Shown here: positions 21,008 through 33,659 of the stretch, in pieces
Layout of the letters: the number at the start of each line of letters is the position of its first letter
Position numbering within the stretch: the stretch's first letter is position 1
DNA from: Trichomonas vaginalis G3
Taxonomy: Eukaryota; Parabasalia; Trichomonadida; Trichomonadidae
Assembly (NCBI RefSeq): GCF_026262505.1
Contig: NC_067203.1
Location: 27,662,288 to 27,726,287, forward strand
Reading direction: 5' to 3'
Length of the DNA stretch: 64,000 nt
The notes under the pieces: generated by a model
What the model saw: only the letters and a program-made list of their open reading frames with translations
What the model was told of the DNA's origin: nothing
The model's database searches: none
Position numbers and translations under genes: made by a program

Positions 21008-24000
21008 ATGATGAGTACGTGTGCTCGGCATTCGCCGAGCGAATTGAGTTTAACGTACTATGAAAAGTGACAAATTTGGGCTTTTTTTCCTAGGGTTATG
21101 ATCTCTTCCTTTCTGCTCAATACGACAGAAATGAAAGAATGAATTTGTACTCCCTAATTGATTACTACAATCTGTATCTATCTTTAACATAGAATTAGCT
21201 GCATTGTGATTTATACTCCAGAATTATTCAATTTAAGATCAACCTCGTAAATTTTAATCATATTGCACCAATACTCCTACGTTGAGATAAGAACATGATT
21301 ATACATACCAAAGCCCCATATTAAAAATCAAAATTTAGCACCTCCATTATGCAACCACATTATTCGTCGCAAATAAGTATATTTACGCATATTATGATGC
21401 ATATTCACACAACTCGTATACATGAAAAGTTATTAAAATCAGACAAAATTATTGCAATAAGGAAAAAAAACAACTTTATTATATATGTTAGTAATGAATT
21501 ACAAATATTTCTACAAAGAATGCTCAATACTTCATATAATCTTCGAATATTTCTTATTACAAGTTAATACATTTTGACTCGAACATGATAAACAAAAGCT
21601 GACACGCTGATTACTACATTTATGAAAATATAGTACGTTTCCATTCATCTGTTTACTTGTTTTTGTTGGAATAAAATCATTTTTTTTTCTTTCATGAAAT
21701 AAGAATTTTGCTGCGAAAGCAATATCTCTAACAATAATTAATACATTACGTCAACTCTGGAATGAGTATTTATCAAATATGATATCAAAATCAAAAATTA
21801 GTTGTTTTTTATGAGTAAAAACGATGTAAATTGATTATTTGACTAATTATCAAATACTTTGATTTTCCAAATTTTTTTCGAAATTGATTTTTTCATGTGA
21901 AAATTCAAATTGTTTAATTTCATTTTTGAAATTTTGAATTTTTTTTGGAATTTTGAGTTGATCAATTCAGCAGAATTGATAATGCTATTGCTTTAGGGCA
22001 TACCACAAGGTGATGAATAAAAGGTGAACATTAACAAATTATTTTAAATCACAAATATCATCCTCATCAACTTTAATTCTAAAAAGAACTGTACTGAATT
22101 ATGAAAATGCATGATTTACATTATTAAAATCTTTGAATGAAAATAGTACAAGATAAGTTTTTATTCATTTTTAATTAGATTTAAACGAAAAACTACTCCA
22201 TATTAAAATTTAAGTCGAGAAATCGTATTTTGTTCTTATTTGTTAGCATTTTGTAGACATTCTAATCTTGAATTAATTTGTTACATGATATTATTAACAA
22301 ATTTAACTGAAAAAATATGTTAATATGGAATAAACCATGATTATATAAGCTATCAATGCTATATATACATATGTAAAAGATTCATATTAACTCAATTAAC
22401 AAAAATGATAGATTTTCATAAAGGTTCAATCTAGGTTCGTCCGAAAATTTTGATTTTTATATAGAAGACATAGTTTCATATACATAATTAAATTTTCAAA
22501 CAAATTTGATCATACCATTTATTAAGCAGGATAGTATATTAATTACCATCAGTATAAAAATATAAAAATGATTATATTTAATTATTGCATAATTTAGTCA
22601 AAGAGTTATAAGCCTCAAGTGATCGTTATCACCTTCAATGCACGTATACTTTATTGATTCATAGATATTTAATCTATGTTTGACATGTTGTTGTCGTCAT
22701 TCGTTTTGTTCCCATTCTTCCTAAGTTAGAATTAGAGAATACACCATCCACATCATCTAATTTGGTCCTCAGCGATAGATTGGTTCATTTTGGAGGAGTC
22801 CCATCAGACAGTTTTCGAGCACCAAATATCAAATTTTAATGTATACAAATCTTTAGTGATTTATCTCTTTTATGATGAGTAAAAGGTTTCTGCTCATCAA
22901 CATTTGATTTCCGACATATATGATTTCTAATTGCAATTATTTACTTTCTTTTTATAATCTAACTCTGTGACTCATACCATAAATTAATTATTGGAAAGTG
23001 TCAATATGTTTGGCACAACGAATGGCGGAAGATACCAAACCATGCAGGGAATATGATACGTTTAAGATCTCCGAACTTTTTTTCCAAAAATTTTCTATCG
23101 TTGCCCTACCTCTTTGTATAAACTGTTCCATAAAATTTCTGATAATTGAAAATTTTGTATGATCGGCAGTTTTCAATAAAGATTTAAATCAAAAATGAGT
23201 CATGCGTGGCTAACTATACAAAGGTACATTCACTAGGCAATAACAGTAAAATGGGATGAAAATAGGATAAATAGCATCCCTATATAGTGCCTAACAATAT
23301 TTATACGGGCCAAAAAAAATTTGGCTAGAGATTTGGCGAGTTATAAAACTTAGAAAATTGAGAGGGATTTTTATTTTTGAATTTTTTTTGGAAAGTTAAA
23401 ATTGCGATTAAAAATCGATTTCCAGGAGAACTAAGCATCTCATCATATATTTAAATCGATAAAAATATTAAATAATAGTTGAATAGTATAACAACGTGAA
23501 ATTATGGCTGAATCTACAGAAAAAATGAACATATTTGACATTTTTGAAAATTCATACGTTAGATGGTGACAGACTCATAAACTATACTTTAGCTAAGATT
23601 GATATATGGTTTCAACAACACATGGTTAAAATCGTAAAAATATTTTAGATTTCAAAAAGATATATATGGTAATATAATGGAACAAAGTCAACAAATAGCA
23701 TGTTAAATATGTTATAATTAACTTTTTATTAGATCCAATAGTAGATATCGAATGGTTTCCAGCTTTATGGTTAAATATTTTCTTTTCGAGCTTCTCTTTA
23801 ACTGTTGTATTAAGGTTGTAAATTTTTGATGCTAGAAACTATGGAATCTTCTTTGCTGCTGCATTTTTCTTGAGAGTTCTTGCAATTTCGAATAGATCTG
23901 CGCATTGTATGAAATGGAGGCTTTAAAATATCTTGAAAACAGAATAGGACTGCTTTTCCAAAGGAATGCTTACTTGTAAATCAGAGAGTTTCAAAATTGA

Positions 24001-26686
24001 CAGCAAGATTATCATCATAACTGTCGATTTTGCTGCGAAAAAGGAAGACAAGTAATTAACAAATCATTTACTGTTGTTCATCAAAAGAAGAAAACTTTGA
24101 TAACAACTAATGATGATAAAATCAAGCTATCTTTTAATATTTTAAATTGATAAGACATTCAAAATATTTGAATGGTTTAAAATATTTTCTTTTAATTTCT
24201 ATAAGATATTATCATGATTATATAATAAAATTTAAATTTTTATTCAAAAAGGCAATATTTCAAACTTTTAATTTCAAAAATCTTAATTCTGCAATAAGTG
24301 TATTTAATTGTAGCAAATTTAATGATCCTTCGTCATGCTTAGCAATTTGGAACTCATAAATTAATATTTCTTCAAGTAAAATTCTGCATTATTTCAAAAG
24401 TCAATAATTCTCTAGTAACTTTTCTTCAAACCTTAACCATTATATTATATGTATAATGGAGAATAATTGCAAAGAAAGATAGCCGAATTTACTGGGTAGT
24501 TCTTGTGATGCGAAATAATTGCAAATTAACACCTAGTTTTAACAGCATCAATCTCTTTTTGCTCTCATTTAAATGCATTCGCACACTTTAATTTTGAAAT
24601 ATAAGAGTTTTGGAAATTATCAAATTTATCTGCTCAAATACTATAGATCTTCATAAGTGTTAATAGAATCATTAGCCTTACATATAGTGTTTAATATAAT
24701 GATGCACATTATACTGGGATTCATTCCTTATTCATCTAGTTATTATAAGATTTACAACCCCATGAAAATTTAAAATTTTGTCAAAAATAGTGAATGTACC
24801 TTTCTCAAAACTTAAGATATCCTCCGAGTTCAAAGATTTAAAAAAACACAAAAAAATTAACTTTACTCTTTTGAGATCCTTATCAGATGTGCAACAATTT
24901 GATGCAGTATCGCAATTCGAATCCGATTTTTTAATGTAGATGTACTCTAACATTCTTGAAAAAATGCAAAATGATATTAATTAAGCTTTTCATTTCTTTA
25001 TCATACACGAAACAAAATCATTCATTATACTAAAATTTATCAAAGTTTGAATAACGAAAAAAATAATATCTAAATTTTTACATTGAGTCGGCTATTGATA
25101 TGGTCAATATTAAATCGTTTAAAAATGGGCATTGGCCAGAATAATACCCACTAAAATAAAGGTAGGTCAACAAAATCGTAACGATGCTTTCTTGATTTTG
25201 GTAATGGATTTAGACTATGTAGGTACTCGGTGACTAATAGACGAAGAATGGAAGAAAACTGCAAGAGGGATTTCGAGGAAATATTATTAAAATTAACATT
25301 TGATTCTTTGACTTGCAAATAAACATATTTGTACTATTAATCGGTTTTACAGAATAGATCTTGCGTTATTGTATGTTTTGAAAAAGTATCTAGAATTTTT
25401 CCTAAGATACTCATTTTGCGAGATAAAATGATATACCATCTACTAGACATTTGTGCATTGCTTCCTATATGTAGCTAGTAACTACAGAAATTGTAGTTTC
25501 AGGAAATTTGAATACATTTGGAATTCTAAGAAAGACATTGTAATATTGAGCATCTCCTATTTCAATATACCATATTGATGAAAATATAAATTCATGTAAT
25601 CTGTCCTTAAATATGCTATCTAAACTTGTGATAGAAACTCAATTTCACCAGAAAATATGAGAAAATTCCAAATTGTGAAATAAAACGAACATATTCACAT
25701 ATGAGATAACAACCATCTATATTAGGTTTCTCAATTCTTCATTCAAAATTCCAAAAAAAATTCAAAAATTTGAAAATGAAGAGAAGAAATATGAATTTTC
25801 CATGAAAATTTGCAAAATGAAAAAATTTTGGAATTACAAATATTATTTATTTTTTTGATGCTTGTTCCAAAATATGTCTTTTTTCCCATATCTGATATGA
25901 ATATTTTGGATTATTATTATAATTTATATTTATTGACATATTTCATGATATTCATATAATGGTTTGTTTTAGGGAATGAATGAGAATATATTTATTTAAA
26001 AAAAGAGAAAAGGTATTAGAATAGATTTTTATTTGAGCGTATTTAAAAGGTTCTACTTCAAAAACTTTATGTAGTTTACTTTTGTAAGCAACGTAAAACA
26101 ATATCTTTAAGTTATTTGTTGCAATTCGGGATTAATCGTGAATTTTTGTTGTATATTAGTTAAAAATTAGTTTTTAGTAGATAAATTCGTCATGTTCCCG
26201 TTTGTAACTCATTTTGTTTTTGCTTTATTGATGAAATTTCAATTTGTTGAGTGAATATCGACAAATTTGTTAAATCTTGTTTTAAGCGCAGCAGCAATAT
26301 TTGGAGTCTATTAACTATATCTAGACTTTCAGTATTTTGCATTATTTTTATTGTTGAGGTTAGAACAATCGCCTAACTAAGTAACGCATGTATGTAAAAT
26401 GACTTTTTCGCGAAAACGGTCTTGCAGATTTTTACGAGAGTAAGATATCAATATATACAACAATTGAGGATTAATTTTATTGCAGTGGTTTACGATTTTC
26501 ATCGTTCAAAGTATCGGGGCAGATTATTAAATTTTAAGCTATACAATTTCCATTGTAGAGCTTTATATTTTGAAAGAATAGAACAATTGGACATATTATT
26601 ATTAAGTATAAATGGAATCGATTTTAAATTGCATATATGTCAACACTGTTTCTGACATTAATGTAAATACAAAGTACTAAACTACT

Positions 26687-27056
26687 ATGCATGAAGAAAA
26701 CTTCAATTTCTCTCCACAATTAAGAGAAGTTTGGAGTTTTATTACTGAGAAAAATCCGCTTGAAGTTGTTCATGAGAATTTAAAAAATTGCAAACAATTT
26801 CTTTAATCGTTCGGACATCAAAATTGAAATAAAAATTGTTGCACCTTTTTCGACAGTAAATGATAATAAAAAAAGAATTTTCAGAGGTGTAAAAAATAAA
26901 CTTCTCAAATAGAAGGACCATGCTAAATGGAATGCGTCGCATACCCACCCAGTAAAAGTATTTGTGAAGCCATCCAGAGGAGTTAGGGCTTCTCCGTGCG
27001 TCATTGTTATGCCTCAAAACCAGAAACGAAGAGAGGAGACGAAATTTCCAAATTAA
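26687..27056 (+). pseudogene. Decayed protein-coding gene, unrecognised (unit 2)
   Basis: Copy of the relic at 10855-11224, with the same frame shift and the same stops; these therefore predate the macro-duplication. Confidence 0.45.
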
Positions 27057-27420
27057 TTTTGGAATCCCGGCCCAAATCAAAAATTTAACCATATTTCCCA
27101 GTAGAGTGGAAGAAACTACTTATTATAAACAATCTTTATTAAAGAATAAACACCCACATCTCTGTAAAATTCTTTTTTTATATTTACTGTCAGAAAAAGT
27201 GCAAACAATTTTTTTCTTTCAATTTTGATTTGCGAACGATTTTTTTTCTTGCGAAATAACGTACTAAAATACACTTTTTTAAAATTTTATCAATTTGTTA
27301 TGGTATATCTTTATGATAATGAATAAAATGCTTATTTTTCATAAGTAAATACATAATTTATGCTGAAACACAAAAAATAACACGAAAATTTCTCTACAAA
27401 CATAGTATAAATTGAAGTTA

Positions 27421-28665
27421 CTAAAATTCATGAGGTGGTGAATTCAAGTAACTTGGTTCATGAAAATGAACAACAACATCTTCCATTGTTGTCCAATGTC
27501 TTGCATTAACGGCATCAACTACTCTCTGTGTGTATTTCACCATTGCAGGAACATCCACAGGATAAACGTCGGGGCCTTTATGTGGAGTTTTAGGATGGAT
27601 AACTCCAATTAAGAAAAATCTTAAATTCGCGCAAAGCTGAAGATTTGGTTCATCTACCTGAGTAGTGAACATTAAACACATTCCACACTTTTCATGCATA
27701 AATATTGAGTTATAAATACCAGATCCGCAAGGAGCAACAAGAACTTTCAATGATTGCCAAAACTTAACAATTGTTTCTACAGAACTTGAGAATTGAGAAT
27801 CAGCTATTTCCCATTTACAGCCTTCATCAATCTTTGTACCACTACTTATGGCTTCATAAAGCTTATTAACATCATCGAAATTTCTTCCACTTCCCTTTGG
27901 TCTGTCATTGATCACAAACCTTGTAGGTTTGATTTTATTAAAGTTGACTTTTGTTTTTATCAGCTTTCGTAGCCTGTCAAGGCCTCCTGCAGTGTAGCCG
28001 TGAGCATATTCTAAACTATTTATCAGCCAAAGGGAGTGAACATATATTTGTTGTGACAAATCTACAAACGTCACTTTATATCCTAAAAAGTTTAAGATTT
28101 CTTGAGTAATTTCTCGATACATCGGAGGGGAATTAACCATGAAGCCTCTTGAAACCAAATCTTGTGGAACAAGCATCATTGCACAAAGGAAATCATGAAT
28201 ATTGTGGCCATACATATTAAAATACTGAATATAATAAACTAATTCAAATAATTCTCCAGTTGTCTGCATCATTGTGTGACCGCCATGGTCCTGATAAATT
28301 GTCTTAAAACTTCGCTTTTCATCTGAGATCTGACCTTTCGAAACAAAAACGTCTTTAAATAATGTAACATAAACCATACTATGAGTTATGTAATTGCTCG
28401 GAACTATTGCTCGTTCTGTATATGTTCGACCTGATATCAGGGCATAGTTAATCACTTTCGGATCATTTTGATAAAAAACCTTATCCATTTGAACATAGGG
28501 ACATTGATACCACCATGTTTTATGGTTAATGTTTTCTTGTGTTTTCGGTCCTATTATTCTGACGCTGAAGCGAATTAAAGAATCTTCATATCTATAATTC
28601 GAAAAAATGGTCAAGAAGGAAGAAAAAGCAATAAAGAAGTTTATAAATATTGCATTAGGTTGCAT
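27421..28665 (-). CDS. GT61-like glycosyltransferase B, intact (unit 2)
   Basis: A 414-aa protein, a divergent member of the GT61/DUF563 group. Residues 5-21 form a hydrophobic signal or anchor. The counterpart of the family's H-F-x-D region is FNMYGHNIHDFL (149-160), the arginine loop is INDRPKGSGR (252-261), and the motif that in GT61-A reads GPHGGAFYNQFF is here APCGSGIYNSIF (311-322), so the usual His is Cys. Many Cys in the C-terminal third. It is likely ER/Golgi lumenal; donor and acceptor unknown. It lies on the opposite strand from GT61-A, facing it tail to tail across 7.7 kb. On the minus strand TCATTA about 30 bases before the ATG could be an initiator. The Cys in place of His may mean altered or lost catalysis. 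Confidence 0.75.
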   Translation of the reverse strand: MQPNAIFINFFIAFSSFLTIFSNYRYEDSLIRFSVRIIGPKTQENINHKTWWYQCPYVQMDKVFYQNDPKVINYALISGRTYTERAIVPSNYITHSMVYVTLFKDVFVSKGQISDEKRSFKTIYQDHGGHTMMQTTGELFELVYYIQYFNMYGHNIHDFLCAMMLVPQDLVSRGFMVNSPPMYREITQEILNFLGYKVTFVDLSQQIYVHSLWLINSLEYAHGYTAGGLDRLRKLIKTKVNFNKIKPTRFVINDRPKGSGRNFDDVNKLYEAISSGTKIDEGCKWEIADSQFSSSVETIVKFWQSLKVLVAPCGSGIYNSIFMHEKCGMCLMFTTQVDEPNLQLCANLRFFLIGVIHPKTPHKGPDVYPVDVPAMVKYTQRVVDAVNARHWTTMEDVVVHFHEPSYLNSPPHEF

Positions 28666-30208
28666 TGAAGAGCTTGCTTTGTCTGTTAATGATGTCTGGG
28701 ATTCCGTAAGGAGTTCTGCTGCAAAAAAATGATGAATGGATTAAACTCTGATAACACCCAATTTATATATAATCCATTGTGGTGGTCTTTTTAAAAAACG
28801 AGTCCTTTTTTTCTGAGATTTCTGATCGCTTCCTTTCTGCTCGTCATGCCCGAAATGGAAGAAATGATTGATATAGCCGAACTTATTACTCTAATTGGCA
28901 ATTATCTTGTATAATACAATTAGTTGCATTGTCAGTTATTCTCAAGCATTATCGAATTTAAATTCAGCATCGCTAATTTGCATTGTATTGCAACAGCACA
29001 TGTGTGTTGAGATAACAATAATATTACACCAGCTAAAATCACACAATAAAAATCGAAATTTTGCATCTCGAAAAAACAACAACAGAATTCTTCGTAATCT
29101 TGGGTATTTACATACATTGTGATACATATTCGAATGACCTGAATGTATGGGAAGTTACTAAAATTTGAGGAATTTATTGCAATAAAATAAACAAAGGTCA
29201 TCCTTATTATATAAATTTGTAAAGAATAGCGAAGACCTTTACAATGTATGCACAGTCCCGCATATTAACTTTGAATATTTCTGATTTCATTTTGAAACAT
29301 TTTGACTAGAGTATTGATAACTCAAATTTCCGATATAGTTACTACATTAATGCTAATGTAGTAAGTTTCCATTCATCTATTTACTTGATGTTATTGAAAT
29401 AAAATCAATTTTATTTAACTATCCTTAAATAATATTTTTGTTGTGGAAACAATATATCTAACGATGGTTATGGTATCTGACTAACTCTGGAATGAATGTT
29501 TATCAAATATGATATCAAAATCAAAAAAATAAATGTGTTTAATGATTAAAAACTAGTTAAATTGAATGTTTGACTAATTGTCCAGTACTTTGATTATCCA
29601 AATTTTTTTCGAAATTGATTTTTTCAAGAGAAACATTTAAATTTTGAATTTCATTTTTGAATTTTCGAATTTTTTTTGGAGTCTTAAACTGATAAATTAA
29701 GCATAATTTGTAATGCCATCGCTTTATGTACAACATATGGTGATGAAATGAAGGCGGATTTTAAAAACTTATTTTAAATCAAAAATATTTTCCTCATTAT
29801 CATTAATTCTAAATTGATATATACAATACACAGATAAGGCGTGAACTAAATTAGAAATATACTTGAATAAGAAGAGTAAAAGTCAAGTTTTTATTCATTT
29901 TATAATTGATTTAAACAAAAAATTACTTCATTTTAATATTCTAGTCGCTAGATGAGATTTTGCTCGTATTTGTTTACAGAGCCATATCATTTCTTGCAAT
30001 TGAATTTGTTATGGAAAGAGGTATGGAAAAAGTTTTTCGTAGAGAATACAATATCTCATATAACAAACGTGAGATATTGTTGTAAAAATCCGTAATTTAG
30101 TCAATCCAACATACTTTACAATATGAAAATTGAATTCGATATTGAGATTGGGACAAAGTTGCAATTCGGCACTTTTTGTAAAAAAATGGGGTCATACTCA
30201 TAATGAAT

Positions 30209-30395
30209 AGAGACTTATAGCCAAGTCTTGATATCATGCAGGGAGAATATACATTGATAAGCAATTATATTTTATAGTAGTAGTATTCAGAAATTCTTAC
30301 AATTTACAATACAATTTTCAAAAATGGATAAAGACTAATAGCCAAGTCTTGATATCATGCAGGGAGAATATACATTGATAAGCAATTATATTTTA
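30209..30395 (+). repeat. 121-bp direct repeats, left of hairpin block (end of unit 2)
   Basis: One partial unit and one full unit (30275-30395), three fewer than at the end of unit 1. This accounts for 363 bp of the period difference between the macro-repeats. Confidence 0.95.
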
Positions 30396-31363
30396 TAGTG
30401 TTGTAAACGAAAACGATAAAAACGGTTTGACAAAAAGTGACACTTTGCATGGCAAAAAATAGAGCCTTACTTTTGAGATACTTGAGATTGAAACTGAATC
30501 TTATGAAGCGGTGATCTTGAATCACTAAATCATAAGGTTCAGTTTCATATATAAATTTGTTATTCTTTTGGAATTATTTCTTATAAGATTTTACATCTTT
30601 AGCGGGGAATGTTTGTTATCATGTATATATTATAAATATTTACACGATAACGAACATTCCTCACTAAATTACTGAGAAACTTTGAGGAAATGTCGAACAA
30701 TTTCCTCAAAGTTTCTCAGATTTATATAGATAACTAGAGTCCCCTAGGCACTGATTCTGGTTCAGCACCTAGGAGGCTCTGGTTATCTAACGAACTGATA
30801 AAATGTTTTTAAATTTTGTGAATATTGCTACCTGTGAAGCACTGACTTCAAAATCAGTACCTCACAGGTAGCAATTACATTGAAATATGGGAGAAACTTT
30901 GTCCGAATGTTAACTATTCGACAAAGTTTCTCCCATTTGTAGTGGAGATGGAAGGCTTTGAGGTATATTGTATTAATATATACCCAAAGCCTTCCATCTC
31001 CACTTGAAAGTGTCCAAACTTTGGGTTAATAGTTTGCAATTAACCCAAAGTTTGGACACTTTCTAGAAGGAATTGGATGGTAAGAGATATACATTCATAT
31101 GGTATATCTCTTACCCTCCAATTCCTTCTTAAAATGGGAGAAACTTTTGTCCGAATGTTAAACTATTCGGACAAAGTTTCTCCCATTTTGCGAAGGAATG
31201 GAGGCTATGAGATACTGATGAAATGTCAGTAACTCATGGCCTCCAATTCCTTCCTAAAACTCATAAAAGTGGACCTTACATGCATTTAAAATTTGACATG
31301 TAAAGTCCGCTTTTTGTGAGCGGGGATTTGACTCCGTCAAATCCCCTTTTTCGTTAACGAGAA
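30396..31363. repeat. Hairpin block (unit 3 copy)
   Basis: Same thirteen inverted repeats in the same order, shifted by about 15,469 bp (H1 begins at 30490, H13 is 31322-31346). Differences from unit 2 are mostly one-base indels in single arms (in H6, H7 and H10), which reduce pairing slightly. H9 is better paired here than in unit 2. There are no clear compensatory double changes between the two copies. Confidence 0.92.
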
Positions 31364-31698
31364 TAGTAGTAGTATTCAGAAATTCTTATAATTTACAATA
31401 CAATTTTCAAAAATGGATAAAGACTAATAGCCAAGTCTTGATATCATGCAGGGAGAATATACATTGATAAGCAATTATATTTTATAGTAGTAGTATTCAG
31501 AAATTCTTACAATTTACAATACAATTTTCAAAAATGGATAAAGACTAATAGCCAAGTCTTGATATCATGCAGGGAGAATATACATTGATAAGCAATTATA
31601 TTTTATAGTAGTAGTATTCGGAAATTCTTACAATTTACAATACAATTTTCAAAAATGGATAAAGACTAATAGCCAAGTCTTGATATCATGCAGGGAGA
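31364..31698 (+). repeat. 121-bp direct repeats, right of hairpin block (unit 3)
   Basis: Units at 31364-31484 and 31485-31605 and a third truncated at about 31698, matching the unit 1 arrangement. Confidence 0.95.
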
Positions 31699-31907
31699 CT
31701 CTCTACAAATACAAAAATTGATTATCATAAGGAAATACAAATTTATCAATTTTCATGTGAAAATTACATAAATTTGTTCTCCAATAAATAGCAATAATAC
31801 TTTGAATGTTATATTAAGTAATATAGCTTCAGGTAAATAAGCTTACACTTCAAAAATATACTGTTTATTCATTAATTTTAAAAAAAGTCCAAATTATCTA
31901 ATCTTGC

Positions 31908-33377
31908 TTACTCTTCCTTTAAACTTCTTTGTGCCAAATTTAATATTGCCTTCAAAGATGGAATAAGGACATTAGGTTCAATCCTTCGGCTTTCGACAAT
32001 TTCCAAAATGTGTTGAATTAATTTCAAACATTCATCGTGTTTTGAAGCTCTTTGCTCAACAATCTGATTACCTGCCCTTGTAAGAATTCTTACTGCTCTT
32101 TCTTCATTCAAAACATTAGCGACTTGAACCTTAATAATCGCATTTGGAATCACAACAGTGATGAGAGTTATGACGATGTCATCAATGCGCTCATTTTTCT
32201 TACCCAAGAAAAATGTTTGCTTTAATTGATGAAAGTGTGATTCCGCAATGTTATTCGTGGAATCACCTTCTCCACGATATAACATCATCCAATGTTCTTT
32301 GGTTCTTCTCCATTGTTTATCGAAATACTTCAAAGCGCGCGGTTCTTCTTCTTCTAACATTGTTGTCAAGAACTCATATGTTTCATCAGACTCTTCAGCC
32401 AGCTTTTCTGCATTCGTTGCATCTGCACGTAATGTCAAAAAGTCCATTGCTAAATAGAAGTTCTCAAAATTCTGTGGATTGTCAAAATAGCTTCCAACTT
32501 TTGCACATGCGCGTAAAACATGCACAGCGCACCAACTGAGCTGCGCAAGAGGAAATCCATCCTCAATTGCGCGAGCAATGTTTAGCGCACAGTCAGCGCT
32601 CCAATGCTGTGGATCCAGGTGCGCAAACTCACAGAATTTCACCAAACATTCTTGAATTTTTTCAGATGTCTGAGGGTTCACTAAAAAATAGCAAAAGGGG
32701 AAAATTGTGTTTTGACTTGTTTTCATTGTTACTGCAAACAATTGGATCTTTCCTTTAATTAAAGAATGAGTGGAATCGACGTGGAGAGGGTTATCAATGC
32801 TATGCACCAATTCTTTTGCAGCAAAAGGTGCATATATGATTGTAAACTCGGAAAAATCTCTATTGTAATCAAATTGAACGAGATCATCTGGGCACTCTTC
32901 CTGTAAATTATTCAAAAATGCTTCCAAAGAAGTGTAAAGATCGTTTGATAATCTTTGTGCAATAATCTAATCAAGGCGATAAAATTTGTGCTTTAAAGCA
33001 TCAGTAGACTGCGCGAAAAGTTTCATCGTTTCTTTGTTATTCGTATCAATTCCGAACTTATCAAAAAATGCTTTTTGAGCAAGAAATTGCTTTCCACCGT
33101 TTTTAATATAAAGTTCGATCCATTTTTGATAAAATTTACTCGCGTAATGTGAACCCATTTCAACTCCTATATGATGGCAATATTCTTCATTAACTTTGCT
33201 TATAGTAAACACTCCATTTTGTTCTTCAACCCTAAATTTTGCCTTGCATAGGGGATACGAACATGAATAAGTGACATATTGCTTTGGAGATCCCGTTCTT
33301 CTTCTGTATGGGACACCGCCCTTGACTTCCTGTTTAATACCAAAAGCAATAAGCTCCTCTAAGTCCACCGAAATCAT
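31908..33377 (-). pseudogene. MULE-type transposase, one in-frame stop (unit 3)
   Basis: Same gene with ATG at 33377 and the same single TAG as unit 1. The protein sequence visible on both sides of the stop matches unit 1. The stop therefore predates the macro-duplication. Confidence 0.85.
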
Positions 33378-33659
33378 AAAAATGAAGTGATTTTGAAAAG
33401 AGTTAACAAAATTCAAATCACATCAAAAACAAAAACACATAAAAATATTTTATTATACTCATTCGAAATTAAAAATAATAAAATTTATATATATTAATTT
33501 CATTAAATCAAGGTTAAAAATCTCACCGGAAAAATAACCTCAGTGTGATAAATTTATCACCGGAAAAATTTACAATAAGGTTAATACCGAAAATATCGAA
33601 AAATCAACATTTAAGGTTAATTTAAGAGTATGCACTTTTGTCACCTACTCCCTTTTTAA

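Larger units (their letters stand above)
14927..30395. repeat. Macro-tandem repeat unit 2 (complete)
   Basis: The only complete unit in the window. It runs from the hairpin block through the MULE relic, GT61-A and GT61-B to a single full 121-bp repeat at its right end. It is the reference copy: the hairpin block is whole and both GT61 genes are open. The period to unit 1 is 15,834 bp and to unit 3 is 15,384 bp at GT61-A. An 84-bp degenerate partial 121-bp unit after the hairpin block is special to this copy. Confidence 0.95.
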
